Shown here piece after piece: positions 1-8,821 of a stretch of 64,000 nt of DNA (position 1 is the first letter of the stretch; each line of letters starts with the position of its first letter). Position numbers and translations under genes: made by a program. Source of the stretch: CAVXYG01 sp963706835 (GTDB lineage Bacteria > Actinomycetota > Actinomycetes > S36-B12 > GCA-2699445). The stretch spans positions 248,001-312,000 of the forward strand of contig CAVPOB010000040.1 of assembly GCA_963706835.1 (NCBI GenBank), in the 5' to 3' direction. A model generated the notes under the pieces. The model did no database searches. It worked only from the letters and a program-made list of their open reading frames with translations, and was not told where the DNA came from.

Positions 1-621
1 GACAAGGCATCGCGCATCTCCCCGGGCGCGATGCGCGATGCCGCCTACGGCCCGATGACCCTGCCCGACCAGGCCAGCGTGGTGCGGCGCCACGTCGAGG
101 ATGCCCTGGCGCGCGGCGGCACGCCGGTGGTGGGCGGCCCGGAGTCGATCGGCGACCGGATCATCGGCCCCATCGTGCTGTGCGATGTGCCGGAGGACTC
201 CGCAGCGGTGCTGGAGGAGACCTTCGGCCCCACCGTCGTCGTCAACCCCGTCCGAGACCTCGACGAGGCCGTCGATCGGGCCAATGGGACGCCATACGGC
301 CTCGCGGCATCGCTCTTCGGCGGCTCCCCGCAGCGACTACGGGCCGCTGCCGACCGGCTCCGCGTGGGGATGGTCAGCATCAACTCGTGGGTGATGTACG
401 CCGGCGTGCCGGGCCTTCCGTGGGGCGGGGTCAGGGACTCCGGCTTCGGGCGCATCCACGGCGAGGACGGCCTGCGAGAGTTCGCCCGGGCCAAGTCCAC
501 GGTGCGGGAGCGCTTCAGCCTGCCGATCTCGCTGACCTCCTTCGAACGGCACCCGTCCACCACACCGATGGTGAAGCGCATCATGCAGGTGCGCTACGGA
601 CGCGTGTGGGGCCGCAACTAG
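1..621 (+). CDS. Aldehyde dehydrogenase family protein, C-terminal part
   Basis: This is the 3' end of an NAD(P)-dependent aldehyde dehydrogenase, cut by the window edge; the frame is open from base 1 to the TAG at 619-621. About 200 residues are visible. The signature EETFGPTVVVNPVRD and the later PWGGVRDSGFGR belong to the C-terminal half of the ALDH fold (cofactor-side glutamate loop and oligomerisation strand). The catalytic cysteine would lie upstream, outside the window. The aldehyde substrate cannot be told from this part. The next gene on the same strand, if real, starts 123 bases downstream, and no clear terminator is seen between them. Confidence 0.9.
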   Translation, partial: DKASRISPGAMRDAAYGPMTLPDQASVVRRHVEDALARGGTPVVGGPESIGDRIIGPIVLCDVPEDSAAVLEETFGPTVVVNPVRDLDEAVDRANGTPYGLAASLFGGSPQRLRAAADRLRVGMVSINSWVMYAGVPGLPWGGVRDSGFGRIHGEDGLREFARAKSTVRERFSLPISLTSFERHPSTTPMVKRIMQVRYGRVWGRN

Positions 622-744
622 TCCTTCCGGGCTACGCCGATCGGGCGTTACCGACTGGTAGCGCAGCGTTACCGGTGAGTAGGCGTTTCGCTGCCTCGCC
701 CGCGATGGCCAGGGTGGGAGTCGTCGAAACAAGGGAGTGACGCC

Positions 745-942
745 ATGCATGTGCTCAGCGCAGGGCTGGGAGTCGATCAACTGGAACTGCCGACGAACGT
801 GGCCGGTCTGATCCCACGGGTCTACCGGCAGCAGGCCCCGGCGTCACCGCTGCCGCACCAGCGAAGCGCGGTCAGCGAGTCGGATGCTCGGGCACTGGCA
901 CCGTGGGCGCGTCGCATGGAGCTGCCCGGCATGGACACCTGA
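745..942 (+). CDS. Hypothetical small protein (65 aa)
   Basis: A 65-residue frame starting ATGCATGTGCTC, preceded about 8 bases upstream by the purine-rich stretch AAGGGAGTGACG, which could serve as a ribosome binding site. The product has no membrane segment, no cysteines and no motif I recognise; it ends in an acidic/arginine-rich tail. The stop lies three bases before the putative left end of the first repeat element. It may be a genuine short gene or a chance frame in high-GC DNA. The only support is start context and the lack of any other gene between the aldehyde dehydrogenase and the repeats. Confidence 0.35.
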   Translation: MHVLSAGLGVDQLELPTNVAGLIPRVYRQQAPASPLPHQRSAVSESDARALAPWARRMELPGMDT

Positions 943-944
943 CC

Positions 945-1570
945 GGCTCATCGGGATCTCGGGTGTACGTGTGAGAGGGCCTCCGCGGCGGCAGCAGTGC
1001 ACCCGGTGCGGGGGTTGGCACCCGGGACGGGGGTTGTCGCCTGGGACGAGGGGCTGTCGCGTGCTTCCGCGGCGGCAGCAGTGCACCCGGCGCGGGGGTT
1101 TGCACCCGGGACGGGGGCTGAGCGGGCCCCCGGAGCGGCAGCAGTGCACCCGTTGCGGGGGTTTGCACCCGGGACGGGGGCTGAGCGGGCCCCCGGAGCG
1201 GCAACTGTGCACCCGTTGCGGGGGTTTGCACCCGGGACGGGGGCTGAGCGGGCCCCCGGAGCGGCAACTGTGCACCCGTTGCGGGGGTTTGCACCCGGGA
1301 CGGGGGCTGTCGGCCCAGATCCGGCCGGTTCCGCCCCCGCGGCGGGTGCAAACCCCCGAACCAGGTGCAGTCCTGCCCCGCATACCGGACACCCCGCCCC
1401 CGCGCCGGGTGCAAACCCCCGAACCGGGTGCAGACGTCCCCCGGCGCAGCGGGATGAGGCCCTCACGTCGCTGAATCCGCCGGGGCGCCGGGAAGCGACC
1501 GACGCCGCGGCGGTCAGCTCGCCCCACCCGCAGCCGCCGGAGCCCACCGCACTCCCAACTGCGAGGAGCC
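945..1570. repeat. 63-bp repeat element 1 (5 direct + 2 inverted units)
   Basis: Five units with GTGCACCC anchors at 997, 1081, 1144, 1207 and 1270 (spacing 84, then 63) are followed by two units in opposite orientation (anchors 1333 and 1396). Each unit has two half-units TGCACCCG-NNN-CGGGGG; the first triplet is GTG, GCG or TTG and the second is mostly GGA. The left edge GCTCATCGGGATCTC (946-960) and the right edge CACTCCCAACTGCGAGG resemble the ends of the better-preserved element at 30423-31605. It lies between convergent genes. No coding capacity is credited: both strands stay open only because 63 is divisible by three. Confidence 0.85.
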
Positions 1571-1578
1571 ACCAAACC

Positions 1579-3567
1579 TCAGGACCGCAGCTCCTCGAGG
1601 TCCGCGAAGCCGTCCAGCGCCTCCGGGTTGGCCAGGGCCGTGATATTGCGGACGGTGAGACCGTTCACCACGTCGGCAACTGCCAGTTCGGCGAGTTTGC
1701 CGGAGCGGGTCCGCGGCAGGTCGGCCACGGCGGCCATGCGAGCCGGGACGTGACGCGGGGAGCACTCCACGCGCAGCCGGTGGCTGATCCGTTGCCGCAG
1801 GTCCTCGGTGAGCTCGGCGCCCGGGGACAGTCGGACGAACAGCACGATCCGGGTGTCGCCCTGCCAGTGCTGACCCACCGCGAGGGCCTCGGCGATCTCC
1901 GGGAACTGCTCGACCTGCCGATAGATCTCGGCGGTGCCGATGCGGACCCCGCCGGCGTTCAGGGTGGCGTCGGAACGGCCGTGCACGACGAAGCCGCCAT
2001 GCTCGGTGCGGCTGGCGTAGTCGCCGTGGGTCCACACCCCGGGGAATCCGGCGAAGTACGCGGCGTCGTACTTGCTGCCGTCGTCGCCGAAGAAGTGCAG
2101 CGGCATCGAGGGGAACGGCGAGGTGCACACCAGTTCGCCGCGCACGCCCGGCTGCGTCGCCAAGGACCGCCCTGCCTCGTCCCAGACGTCCACGTCCAGG
2201 CCCAGCGCCGGTCCCTGGATCTCACCGGCGTACACCGGCTGCGTGGGATTGCCCAGGATGAAGCAGCCGCACAGATCGGTACCGCCGCTGATCGAGGCCA
2301 GGTGCACCTCGCCCTTGATCGCCCGGTAGACATAGCCGAACCCCTCGGTCACCAGCGGCGACCCGGTCGAGGTGATGGTCCGCAGCGCCGACAGGTCGTG
2401 CGTGGCGGCCGGCTCCAGGCCCGCCTTGGCCGCGCTGTCGAGGTACTTCGCGCTGGTGCCGAAGAGGGTGACCCGCTCCCTCTCGGCGAGGTCCCACAGC
2501 GCGGTGGGACCCGGGTGGAACGGCGAACCGTCGTACAGCACGATCGTGGCCCCGCTGGCCAGCGCCGTGACCAACCAGTTCCACATCATCCAGCCGCAGG
2601 TCGTGTAGTAGAACACCCGATCGCCGGGCCGGATATCGCAGTGGAGCTGGTGCTCGGTGAGCTGCTTGAGCAGGATGCCGGCGCCCCGGTGCACGATGCA
2701 TTTGGGGGCCCCGGTGGTGCCGCTGGAGTACAGGATGAACCCCGGCGCGTCGAACGGCAGTCGGGCAGCCTCCGGAGCAGCGGGAGCGACGGCTTCTCCC
2801 ATGAGTGACACCGGGACCGGCAGGCACAGGTCGGCGAGGCGGTCGGCGACCTCGGCGGCCTCGGACAGCTCCGGCACGACCACCAGCCGCTCCAGGTCCG
2901 GCAGACCGGCGACGACATCTCCTAGCGCCCCCAGTCGGTCGTGCCGCTTGCCGCCGTAGCAGTAGCCGTCTGCGGCGAACAGCACCTTGGGCCGAACCTG
3001 ACCGAACCTGTCCAGTACGCCGGAGACCCCGAAGTCCGGGCTGGTAGAGGTGAACACCGCGCCGATCCACTGCGCGGCCAGCATCGCGATGAGGGTCTGC
3101 TCGGTGTTGGGCAGCCAGGCCGCCACCCGATCACCGGGACCCACCCCCCACGACGCCAGCGCGCCGGCCAGGTCGAGCGCCGCGGTCCTCAGCTCGGGCC
3201 ACGTGAGGCTGCGGCGCCGCCCGTCCTCCCGCAGTGCGATGACCGCCGCCTCGTCGGCGCCCGGACGGTCCGCCCCGGCCAGCAGGTTCTCCGCGTAGTT
3301 CAACCGCGCGGACGGGAAGAACCTCGCTCCTCGGATGTCCCGGTCCGGCGGGGGCGGCAGGTAGGCGGGTCGACTGCCCCGCTCCCCCACCACCCCACCA
3401 AGGGTCCAGACCGCATCCCAGAACCGGTCCGGATCGGCCAGCGCCGCCCGCGGCAGGTCCTCCGGCGTCTTACCCATCGCTGCGGCGAAGCGGGCGTAGG
3501 CGCTCTGCTGACGCAGCGCCGGATCGGGCGTCCAAAGCAGGTCGCCGGTCAACAGGGTCTCGGCCAT
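1579..3567 (-). CDS. aacS: Acetoacetate--CoA ligase (acetoacetyl-CoA synthetase)
   Basis: ATP-dependent activation of acetoacetate to acetoacetyl-CoA in the cytosol, feeding ketone-body or polyhydroxyalkanoate-type metabolism. The 662-residue length matches the family. An N-terminal ACAS-type region is followed by the AMP-binding loop YSSGTTGAPKCIVH, the acetoacetyl-CoA-synthetase-like GGTDLCGCF segment and a C-terminal LPRTRSGKLAE, whose lysine is the adenylation lysine. The start is the ATG at 3567 (MAETLLTGDLLW); the same frame stays open far upstream but would run antisense through nucS, so that extension is rejected. It is divergent from nucS, with 81 bases between the starts. The 3-hydroxyacyl-CoA dehydrogenase at 7911-8759 is a plausible metabolic partner. 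Confidence 0.93.
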   Translation of the reverse strand: MAETLLTGDLLWTPDPALRQQSAYARFAAAMGKTPEDLPRAALADPDRFWDAVWTLGGVVGERGSRPAYLPPPPDRDIRGARFFPSARLNYAENLLAGADRPGADEAAVIALREDGRRRSLTWPELRTAALDLAGALASWGVGPGDRVAAWLPNTEQTLIAMLAAQWIGAVFTSTSPDFGVSGVLDRFGQVRPKVLFAADGYCYGGKRHDRLGALGDVVAGLPDLERLVVVPELSEAAEVADRLADLCLPVPVSLMGEAVAPAAPEAARLPFDAPGFILYSSGTTGAPKCIVHRGAGILLKQLTEHQLHCDIRPGDRVFYYTTCGWMMWNWLVTALASGATIVLYDGSPFHPGPTALWDLAERERVTLFGTSAKYLDSAAKAGLEPAATHDLSALRTITSTGSPLVTEGFGYVYRAIKGEVHLASISGGTDLCGCFILGNPTQPVYAGEIQGPALGLDVDVWDEAGRSLATQPGVRGELVCTSPFPSMPLHFFGDDGSKYDAAYFAGFPGVWTHGDYASRTEHGGFVVHGRSDATLNAGGVRIGTAEIYRQVEQFPEIAEALAVGQHWQGDTRIVLFVRLSPGAELTEDLRQRISHRLRVECSPRHVPARMAAVADLPRTRSGKLAELAVADVVNGLTVRNITALANPEALDGFADLEELRS

Positions 3568-3648
3568 AGCCGCATCATGCCCTGCACGACGGACGGGCCC
3601 GGCCACGGGTGCGCCGCGGGCCCGGCGCCGGCATCGTAGGCTGGGTCC

Positions 3649-4320
3649 GTGCGACTGGTGCTGGCGAACTGCTCGGTGGACTACGCGGGCCGCCTGACCG
3701 CGCACCTGCCGCCAGCGCCGCGGCTGATCATGGTCAAGGGGGACGGCTCTGTCCTCGTCCACGCCGACGGCGGTTCCTACAAGCCGCTGAACTGGATGAG
3801 TCCGCCCTGCTCGCTGGTCGAGTCGCGGACTGAGGAGCACCTGCGGTGGGAAGTCACCAACCGCGCCGGTGAAGCGCTGCTCATCACCATCACCGAGGTG
3901 CTGCACGACCACAGCGTCGATCTCGGCGAGGATCCGGGGCTGGTCAAGGACGGCGTGGAGGCCCACCTGCAGGCCCTGCTGGCGCAGGATCTCTCCGCGC
4001 TCGGCACCTCGTGGACGTTGGTGCGCCGGGAGTACCCGACCGCGATCGGCCCGGTGGATCTGTTGTGCCGGGATGCTGCTGGGGCCGCGGTGGCGGTGGA
4101 GGTCAAGCGGCGCGGCGAGATCGACGGCGTGGAGCAGTTGAGCCGCTATCTGGACCTGCTCAACCGCGACCCCCTGCTCGCGCCGGTCTCGGGCGTCCTG
4201 GCCGCCCAGGAGATCCGGCCGCAGGCCCGGACGCTGGCAACCGACCGCGGGTTGCGCTGCGTCACCCTGGACTACGACGCCATGCGGGGCCGGCCCAACG
4301 ACTCCCTGCGCCTCTTCTGA
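3649..4320 (+). CDS. nucS: Endonuclease NucS (non-canonical mismatch repair)
   Basis: NucS/EndoMS cuts both strands at mismatches and replaces MutS-MutL in most actinobacteria and many archaea. The 223-residue product begins MRLVLANCSVDYAGRL, typical of the actinobacterial protein. It has the N-terminal DNA-binding/dimerisation half and a C-terminal RecB-like nuclease half; the segment IGPVDLLCRDAAG followed by VAVEVKRRGEIDG gives the D...ExK catalytic set, with the glutamate and lysine in EVKRR. The C-terminus DSLRLF resembles the beta-clamp-interacting tail of this family. GTG start at 3649, divergent from aacS. No frameshift is seen. Confidence 0.95.
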   Translation: MRLVLANCSVDYAGRLTAHLPPAPRLIMVKGDGSVLVHADGGSYKPLNWMSPPCSLVESRTEEHLRWEVTNRAGEALLITITEVLHDHSVDLGEDPGLVKDGVEAHLQALLAQDLSALGTSWTLVRREYPTAIGPVDLLCRDAAGAAVAVEVKRRGEIDGVEQLSRYLDLLNRDPLLAPVSGVLAAQEIRPQARTLATDRGLRCVTLDYDAMRGRPNDSLRLF

Positions 4321-4420
4321 GAAAGTTACGCAGCGTGACTTACCTAACAATAGGTTATGCTTCTGGGCCCCGTTGCTCTACGCTTGCAGTGCGGTGGTCC
4401 TTCTCGGGGGGAGTCAGGCG

Positions 4421-5607
4421 ATGGAACACACTACAGCAGCGGGGGAAGCCTCGACGTGGCTGATGCGCTACCGCGCGGCCGTCGACGCCCTGCCCCGCCA
4501 CGGCAAGTCGAACTACGGCGCTCCGGCATACTCGCGCTTCATCAACCGGCCGATGGGTCGCCGACTCGCGGCCATGGCCCACGCCTCGGGCTCACGCCGA
4601 ACCAGGTCACGGCGATCAGCGCGGTCTTCTCGCTGACCGGCATCGTGCTCCTGGTGGTGCTGCCACCCACGATCGCGCTCGGCGTCGGCGTTTCGGTGCT
4701 GCTGGCCATGGGCTACGCGCTGGATTCCGCCGATGGCCAGCTCGCCCGGTTGCGGGGCGGCGGACGCCCGGTCGGTGAGTGGCTCGACCACACCGTGGAC
4801 ATGGCCAAGACGGTGCTGCTGCACGGCGCGGTGCTCATCGGCTGGCTGCGGTTCGAGGGGATCGGCTGGCAGCAGGCGCTCCTGCCCGTGGGCTTCGCGG
4901 CGGTCTCGGTCGTGGCCTTCTTCGGCTGGCTCCTGGTGGACCTGCTGCGTCGCAGCACGCCCGGGGCACCGTCTGGCGACAAGCCCCAGGGAGCACCGTT
5001 GGCGCGCTCGCTGCTCCGCCTGCCCAGCGACTACGGCTTGCTGCTGTGGATCTTCGTGCTGTGGGGCACGCCGCTGTTCGGCTGGGTCTACGGTGCCCTG
5101 CTCGCCGCCAATGCGGCCATCCTCGCGCTGGCGCTGCCGGTCTGGTTCCGTCAGGCTGCCACGCTGCCCCGGCCGAAGGATCAGGTCACCACCGACCGCG
5201 GTGTCGTGGGCTACCTGCCCGGCGTCTTCGACCTGTTCCACGTCGGCCACCTCAACATCCTGCGCAGCGCCCGGGCCCAGTGCGACTACCTCATCGCCGG
5301 CGTCGTCACCGACGAGCGGGCCGAGGCCGTCAAGGGGCGGCGGCCGGTCATCCCGCTGGACGAGCGGCTGGAGATCGTGTCGTCGGTCGGCCTGGTCGAC
5401 GAGGTCGTCGTGGACGACTCCACGGACAAGGCGCAGATGCTGATGAAGGTCAGATTCGATGTGCTCTTCAAGGGCGACGACTGGCGCGACACGCCCAAGG
5501 GCGACCAACTGGAAGCCAGTATGGCGGCTGCCGGCGTCCAGTTGCGCTACTTCCCGTACACCAAGACCACCTCCAGCACCATGCTGCGGCAAAGGATCAG
5601 CGAATGA
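4421..5607 (+). CDS. Fused CDP-alcohol phosphotransferase / cytidylyltransferase (one indel)
   Basis: A two-domain enzyme of envelope polymer or lipid synthesis. The N-terminal membrane domain carries the full CDP-alcohol phosphatidyltransferase motif DG-x2-AR-x8-G-x3-D-x3-D (DGQLARLRGGGRPVG then EWLDHTVD) and several hydrophobic helices. The C-terminal domain is a glycerol-3-phosphate-cytidylyltransferase-like nucleotidyltransferase with GVFDLFHVGHLNILR and a terminal YTKTTSSTMLRQR. Such a fusion could make a CDP-polyol and transfer its phosphoalcohol; the substrate is not evident. The start is ATG 4421 behind GGGGGAG. One missing C near 4585 (AHALGLTPNQ expected) splits the frame. The stop overlaps the next start (ATGA), so it is translationally coupled to the glycosyltransferase. 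Confidence 0.88.
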
Positions 5608-6749
5608 CGCACACGGCACCGACACCAGGCATCCCGGACCGACCGCTGCGCATCGCCATGATCGGCACCCGCGGGGTGCCGGCGGCCTACGGCGGCTTCG
5701 AGACGGCCGTGGAGGAGATCGGCGCACGCATGGTCCGCGACGGGCACCGCGTGCTGGTCTACGCCCGCAATCCGGAGCCGTCGCCGAGCTGGCACCGCGG
5801 GATGCGCGTGGTCGATCTGCCGGCCCTGCGCACCAAGGCCGCCGAGACGCTCAGCCACAGCGCGCTCAGCACGTTGCACACCGTGCTGAAGGCCAAGCCG
5901 GACGTCGCGTTCGTCTTCAACGCCGCCAACGCGCCGATCCTGCCGCTGCTGCGCTCGGCCGGCATCCCGGTCGCCACGCACGTCGACGGCCTGGAATGGA
6001 AGCGCACCAAGTGGGGTCCGCAGGGCAAGCGATACTACCTGTGGGCAGAGCGCGCCTCGGTGCGCTGGTCCGATGCGCTCATCGCCGACGCCCCGGGCAT
6101 CGCCGACTACTACCGCAACACCTACGACGCGGACACCGTCGAGCTGGCCTACGGCGCACCCCTGCTCACCGACCCGGGCAGCGACCTGCTGCCGGGCGGG
6201 CTCGAGTCGCGCCAGTACCACCTGGTCGTGGCCCGGTTCGAGCCGGAGAACCACGTCCTGGAGATCGTCCAGGGCTACGCGCGTTCCCAGGCGCGGCACC
6301 CACTCGTCGTCGTCGGCGCAGCGCCCTTCGCCGAGCGCTACACCCAGCAGATCGAGAAGGCGGCCCGCGGCGATGAGCGCATCCGCCTCCTCGGCCGCGT
6401 CGATGATCAGGATGTGCTCGATCAGCTGTACGGCAACGCCCGGACGTATCTGCATGGGCACTCCGTGGGCGGCACGAATCCGAGCCTGCTGCGGGCCATG
6501 GGCGCCGCCTCGGACGTTCTCGCCTTCGATGTCACCTTCAACCGCGAGGTCGCCGGTCCGGACGCGTGCTACTTCAGCACCCCCGCCGAGCTGGCGCCGT
6601 TGGTGGAGTTGGCCGAACTGGAGCCGGAGATGTCCGTGGCTGCGGGCCGCGCCCTGCAGAAGCGAGCCGCAGAGCGCTACCGCTGGGACGACGTCGCCGA
6701 GGGCTACCTCGCCCTGGCGCGCGGCCTGGTGCAGGACAACGGCCGCTAG
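5604..6749 (+). CDS. Glycosyltransferase (DUF1972/GT4-like)
   Basis: A 381-residue sugar transferase. The N-terminus has the glycine-rich nucleotide-sugar fold typical of the DUF1972-GT4 group: IAMIGTRGVPAAYGGFET. A C-terminal GT4-like half follows, with VVARFEPENHVLEIV and the acceptor-loop segment HGHSVGGTNPSLLRAMG. It is predicted cytosolic, acting on envelope glycan precursors. It overlaps the fused CDP-alcohol enzyme by four bases, so the two probably act in one pathway such as a teichoic-acid-like or phosphoglycolipid polymer. Its 3' end overlaps that of the convergent glycosyltransferase by four bases. No frameshift. Confidence 0.9.
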   Translation: MTHTAPTPGIPDRPLRIAMIGTRGVPAAYGGFETAVEEIGARMVRDGHRVLVYARNPEPSPSWHRGMRVVDLPALRTKAAETLSHSALSTLHTVLKAKPDVAFVFNAANAPILPLLRSAGIPVATHVDGLEWKRTKWGPQGKRYYLWAERASVRWSDALIADAPGIADYYRNTYDADTVELAYGAPLLTDPGSDLLPGGLESRQYHLVVARFEPENHVLEIVQGYARSQARHPLVVVGAAPFAERYTQQIEKAARGDERIRLLGRVDDQDVLDQLYGNARTYLHGHSVGGTNPSLLRAMGAASDVLAFDVTFNREVAGPDACYFSTPAELAPLVELAELEPEMSVAAGRALQKRAAERYRWDDVAEGYLALARGLVQDNGR

Positions 6750-7918
6750 CTAGGTCGCGCGCTTCGGCGGGGTCGTGCGGCGACGGCCGCGGGCCGGGCG
6801 GGCCAGCCGGCGCCGGCGAACCGGTCAAGCACGGTGCGCACGGAGGACCGCCACGCTGGCAGTGAGTAGCGCTGCTCGAACTCCCGCCGAGCATGCGCGC
6901 CCCGGCGGGCCGCCTCGCCCCGGTCCATGTCCGCCAGGACCCGGGCGAAGCCTGCCACATCGTCGGGGTCCACCAGCCAACCCGCGTCCGGGGTGACCAC
7001 CGTCGCCGGGGCGCCATGGTTGGTGGCGATCACCGGCCGTGCCCGTGCGAACGCCTCGATCACGACCAACCCGAACGGCTCCGGATTGGTCGAGGGCAGG
7101 ATCACGACGTCGGCCCGATCGATCCACGGCTCGATGTCGTCCACCTCACCGATGACCTGCACGGTGTCCGGTTGGGACAGTCCCGCCACCAGGGCCGGCA
7201 CGTCAACGGCGATGCCGGCTTCCGGAGGTCCGCCCAGCACCACGAGGCGACCCGGGCAGCCGGCAGCCTCCCATGCCTGCAGCAGCAGGCCGTGACCCTT
7301 CCAATCGTTCCATCGGCTGGCCACGACGTAGGTCAGCGGCCCATCAGCCGGTGCCGGTACCCGAACTCCGCGATCGGGCACGGCGTTGGTCACCACGGTC
7401 GCGCGCGACCGCAGCCATGGCGGCAGCGCCTGCGCCACGGGCTCCGAGATGGCCAGCAGTGCGTCTGCCGGCAGTGCCAGCAGTCCCAGCACGATCCGCT
7501 CGCCCGAGCGCCAGATCTCCTGCACGTACAGCAGGGACCGGGTGCCGCGGGGCAGTGCCCACAGCACCGGCACCACGGCCGTGGTGGCCGCCACCACGGC
7601 GGTCGGATCGACATCGGCCATGACCCGGCGCAGCTGCCAGGTCTGCCGGGCCAGTTCGGCCAGGCCGGCCGGCGTCAGCGAGCGGCGCCGCAGCACCGGC
7701 AGCGCCAGCGACCGCACCGCGATGCCGCGCTCGGCCAGCACGCTGCTCAGCGACGGGGTGCGGGGAGCAGCACCCGCCGGCAGCCACACCTGCACCGAGT
7801 GCCCCGCGGACCGCTCAGCAACATCGGCGAGCTCGGCCACCATGCGGTCGGCGCCGTACCACTCGTCGGAGCTGTGGACGATGAGGAACGGCCCCCCGCC
7901 GCCCTGGGCATCAGTCAT
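6746..7918 (-). CDS. Glycosyltransferase family 4 protein
   Basis: A GT-B glycosyltransferase of 390 residues. After an N-terminal FLIVHSSDEWYGADRMVAEL, typical of the donor/acceptor groove of GT4 enzymes, come VASRWNDWKGHGLLLQAW and the donor-site segment PSTNPEPFGLVVIEAFARA, whose E-x7-E pattern binds the nucleotide sugar. The start is taken as ATG 7918 (MTDAQGGGG); the frame is open for 29 more residues upstream, but that region is the 3' end of the dehydrogenase gene. The 8-base overlap (ATGACTGA) with the dehydrogenase implies cotranscription, although no functional link between the two is obvious. It converges with the glycosyltransferase at 5604-6749. Confidence 0.9.
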   Translation of the reverse strand: MTDAQGGGGPFLIVHSSDEWYGADRMVAELADVAERSAGHSVQVWLPAGAAPRTPSLSSVLAERGIAVRSLALPVLRRRSLTPAGLAELARQTWQLRRVMADVDPTAVVAATTAVVPVLWALPRGTRSLLYVQEIWRSGERIVLGLLALPADALLAISEPVAQALPPWLRSRATVVTNAVPDRGVRVPAPADGPLTYVVASRWNDWKGHGLLLQAWEAAGCPGRLVVLGGPPEAGIAVDVPALVAGLSQPDTVQVIGEVDDIEPWIDRADVVILPSTNPEPFGLVVIEAFARARPVIATNHGAPATVVTPDAGWLVDPDDVAGFARVLADMDRGEAARRGAHARREFEQRYSLPAWRSSVRTVLDRFAGAGWPARPAAVAARPRRSARPS

Positions 7919-8759
7919 ATGCGTAGAAGCCCCGGCCGCTCTTGCGCCCCAGATCGCCCGCCGCCACCATCCGGCGCAACAGCTCGGGCGGCGCGAACTT
8001 CTCATCCTGGGTATCGGCGTAGATGTTGGAGGTGGCGTTGGTGAGGATGTCCACCCCGGTCAGGTCCGCGGTCTGCAGCGGACCCATCGCATGGCCGAAC
8101 CCGAGCCGGCAGGCGATGTCGACGTCCTCGGCGCTGGCGACCCCGCTCTCGACCAACTGCACCGCTTCCATCGCCAGCGCGCTGATCAGCCGCGTGGTGA
8201 CGAACCCGGCCACGTCGCGGTTGACGACGACGCAGGTCTTGCCCACCGCCTCGGCGAAGCCCCGCGCACGTGCCAGCGCCTCGTCGGAGGTCTTGTAGCC
8301 GCGGATCAACTCGCACAGCTGCATCATCGGCACCGGCGAGAAGAAGTGCGTGCCCACGACCCATTCCGGCCGCTGAGTGGCCGCCGCGATCGTCGTGATC
8401 GGGATGGCGGAGGTGTTGGTGGCCAGTACTGTCTCGGGACCGGCGATCGCATCGATGGCGGCGAAGAGTTCCCGCTTGATGTCGGCCTGCTCGAACACCG
8501 CCTCAACGACGATGTCGGCGGTCTCGGCGGCGCCCAGGTCGGTGGTCGTGCTGATCCGGCTCAATGATTGCTCCACCGCCTCGGCGTCCAACCGCCCCTT
8601 GGCAGCGAACCGTTCCAGCGAGGTCCGAATCCCAGCCAGGCCCCGCTGCAGCGCCTCATCGCTGATGTCCCGCAGCACCACGTCGTAGCCGGCCACCGCC
8701 GACACCTGCGCGATGCCGGAGCCCATGAGTCCGGCACCGATGATCATGACCGTCGTCAT
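7911..8759 (-). CDS. 3-hydroxybutyryl-CoA dehydrogenase
   Basis: NAD(P)-dependent oxidoreductase interconverting 3-hydroxyacyl-CoA and 3-oxoacyl-CoA. The 282-residue product starts MTTVMIIGAGLMGSGIAQV, a Rossmann GxGxxG. It contains the family stretch FFSPVPMMQLCELIRG (catalytic histidine in GTHFFSP) and the C-terminal dimer domain with ATRLISALAMEAVQLVE-type sequence, ending GRGFYAYD. ATG 8759 is preferred over GTG 8768 because AAGGTGAGC then sits at the right distance. With acetoacetyl-CoA synthetase it could form a short hydroxybutyrate route. Confidence 0.93.
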   Translation of the reverse strand: MTTVMIIGAGLMGSGIAQVSAVAGYDVVLRDISDEALQRGLAGIRTSLERFAAKGRLDAEAVEQSLSRISTTTDLGAAETADIVVEAVFEQADIKRELFAAIDAIAGPETVLATNTSAIPITTIAAATQRPEWVVGTHFFSPVPMMQLCELIRGYKTSDEALARARGFAEAVGKTCVVVNRDVAGFVTTRLISALAMEAVQLVESGVASAEDVDIACRLGFGHAMGPLQTADLTGVDILTNATSNIYADTQDEKFAPPELLRRMVAAGDLGRKSGRGFYAYD

Positions 8760-8821
8760 CCTGCTCACCTTCCTGTCTGGTTCGAGGGTAGGCAGGCTGC
8801 AGGCGCGCCGCGGCGGCGGGG

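Noticed and set aside
622..744. Possible terminator or promoter after the aldehyde dehydrogenase
   Set aside because: Only weak, short inverted matches (GTTACCG/CGGTAAC-like) were seen, not enough to call.
3568..4350. N-terminal extension of acetoacetyl-CoA synthetase
   Set aside because: The frame is open but runs antisense through the well-supported nucS gene.
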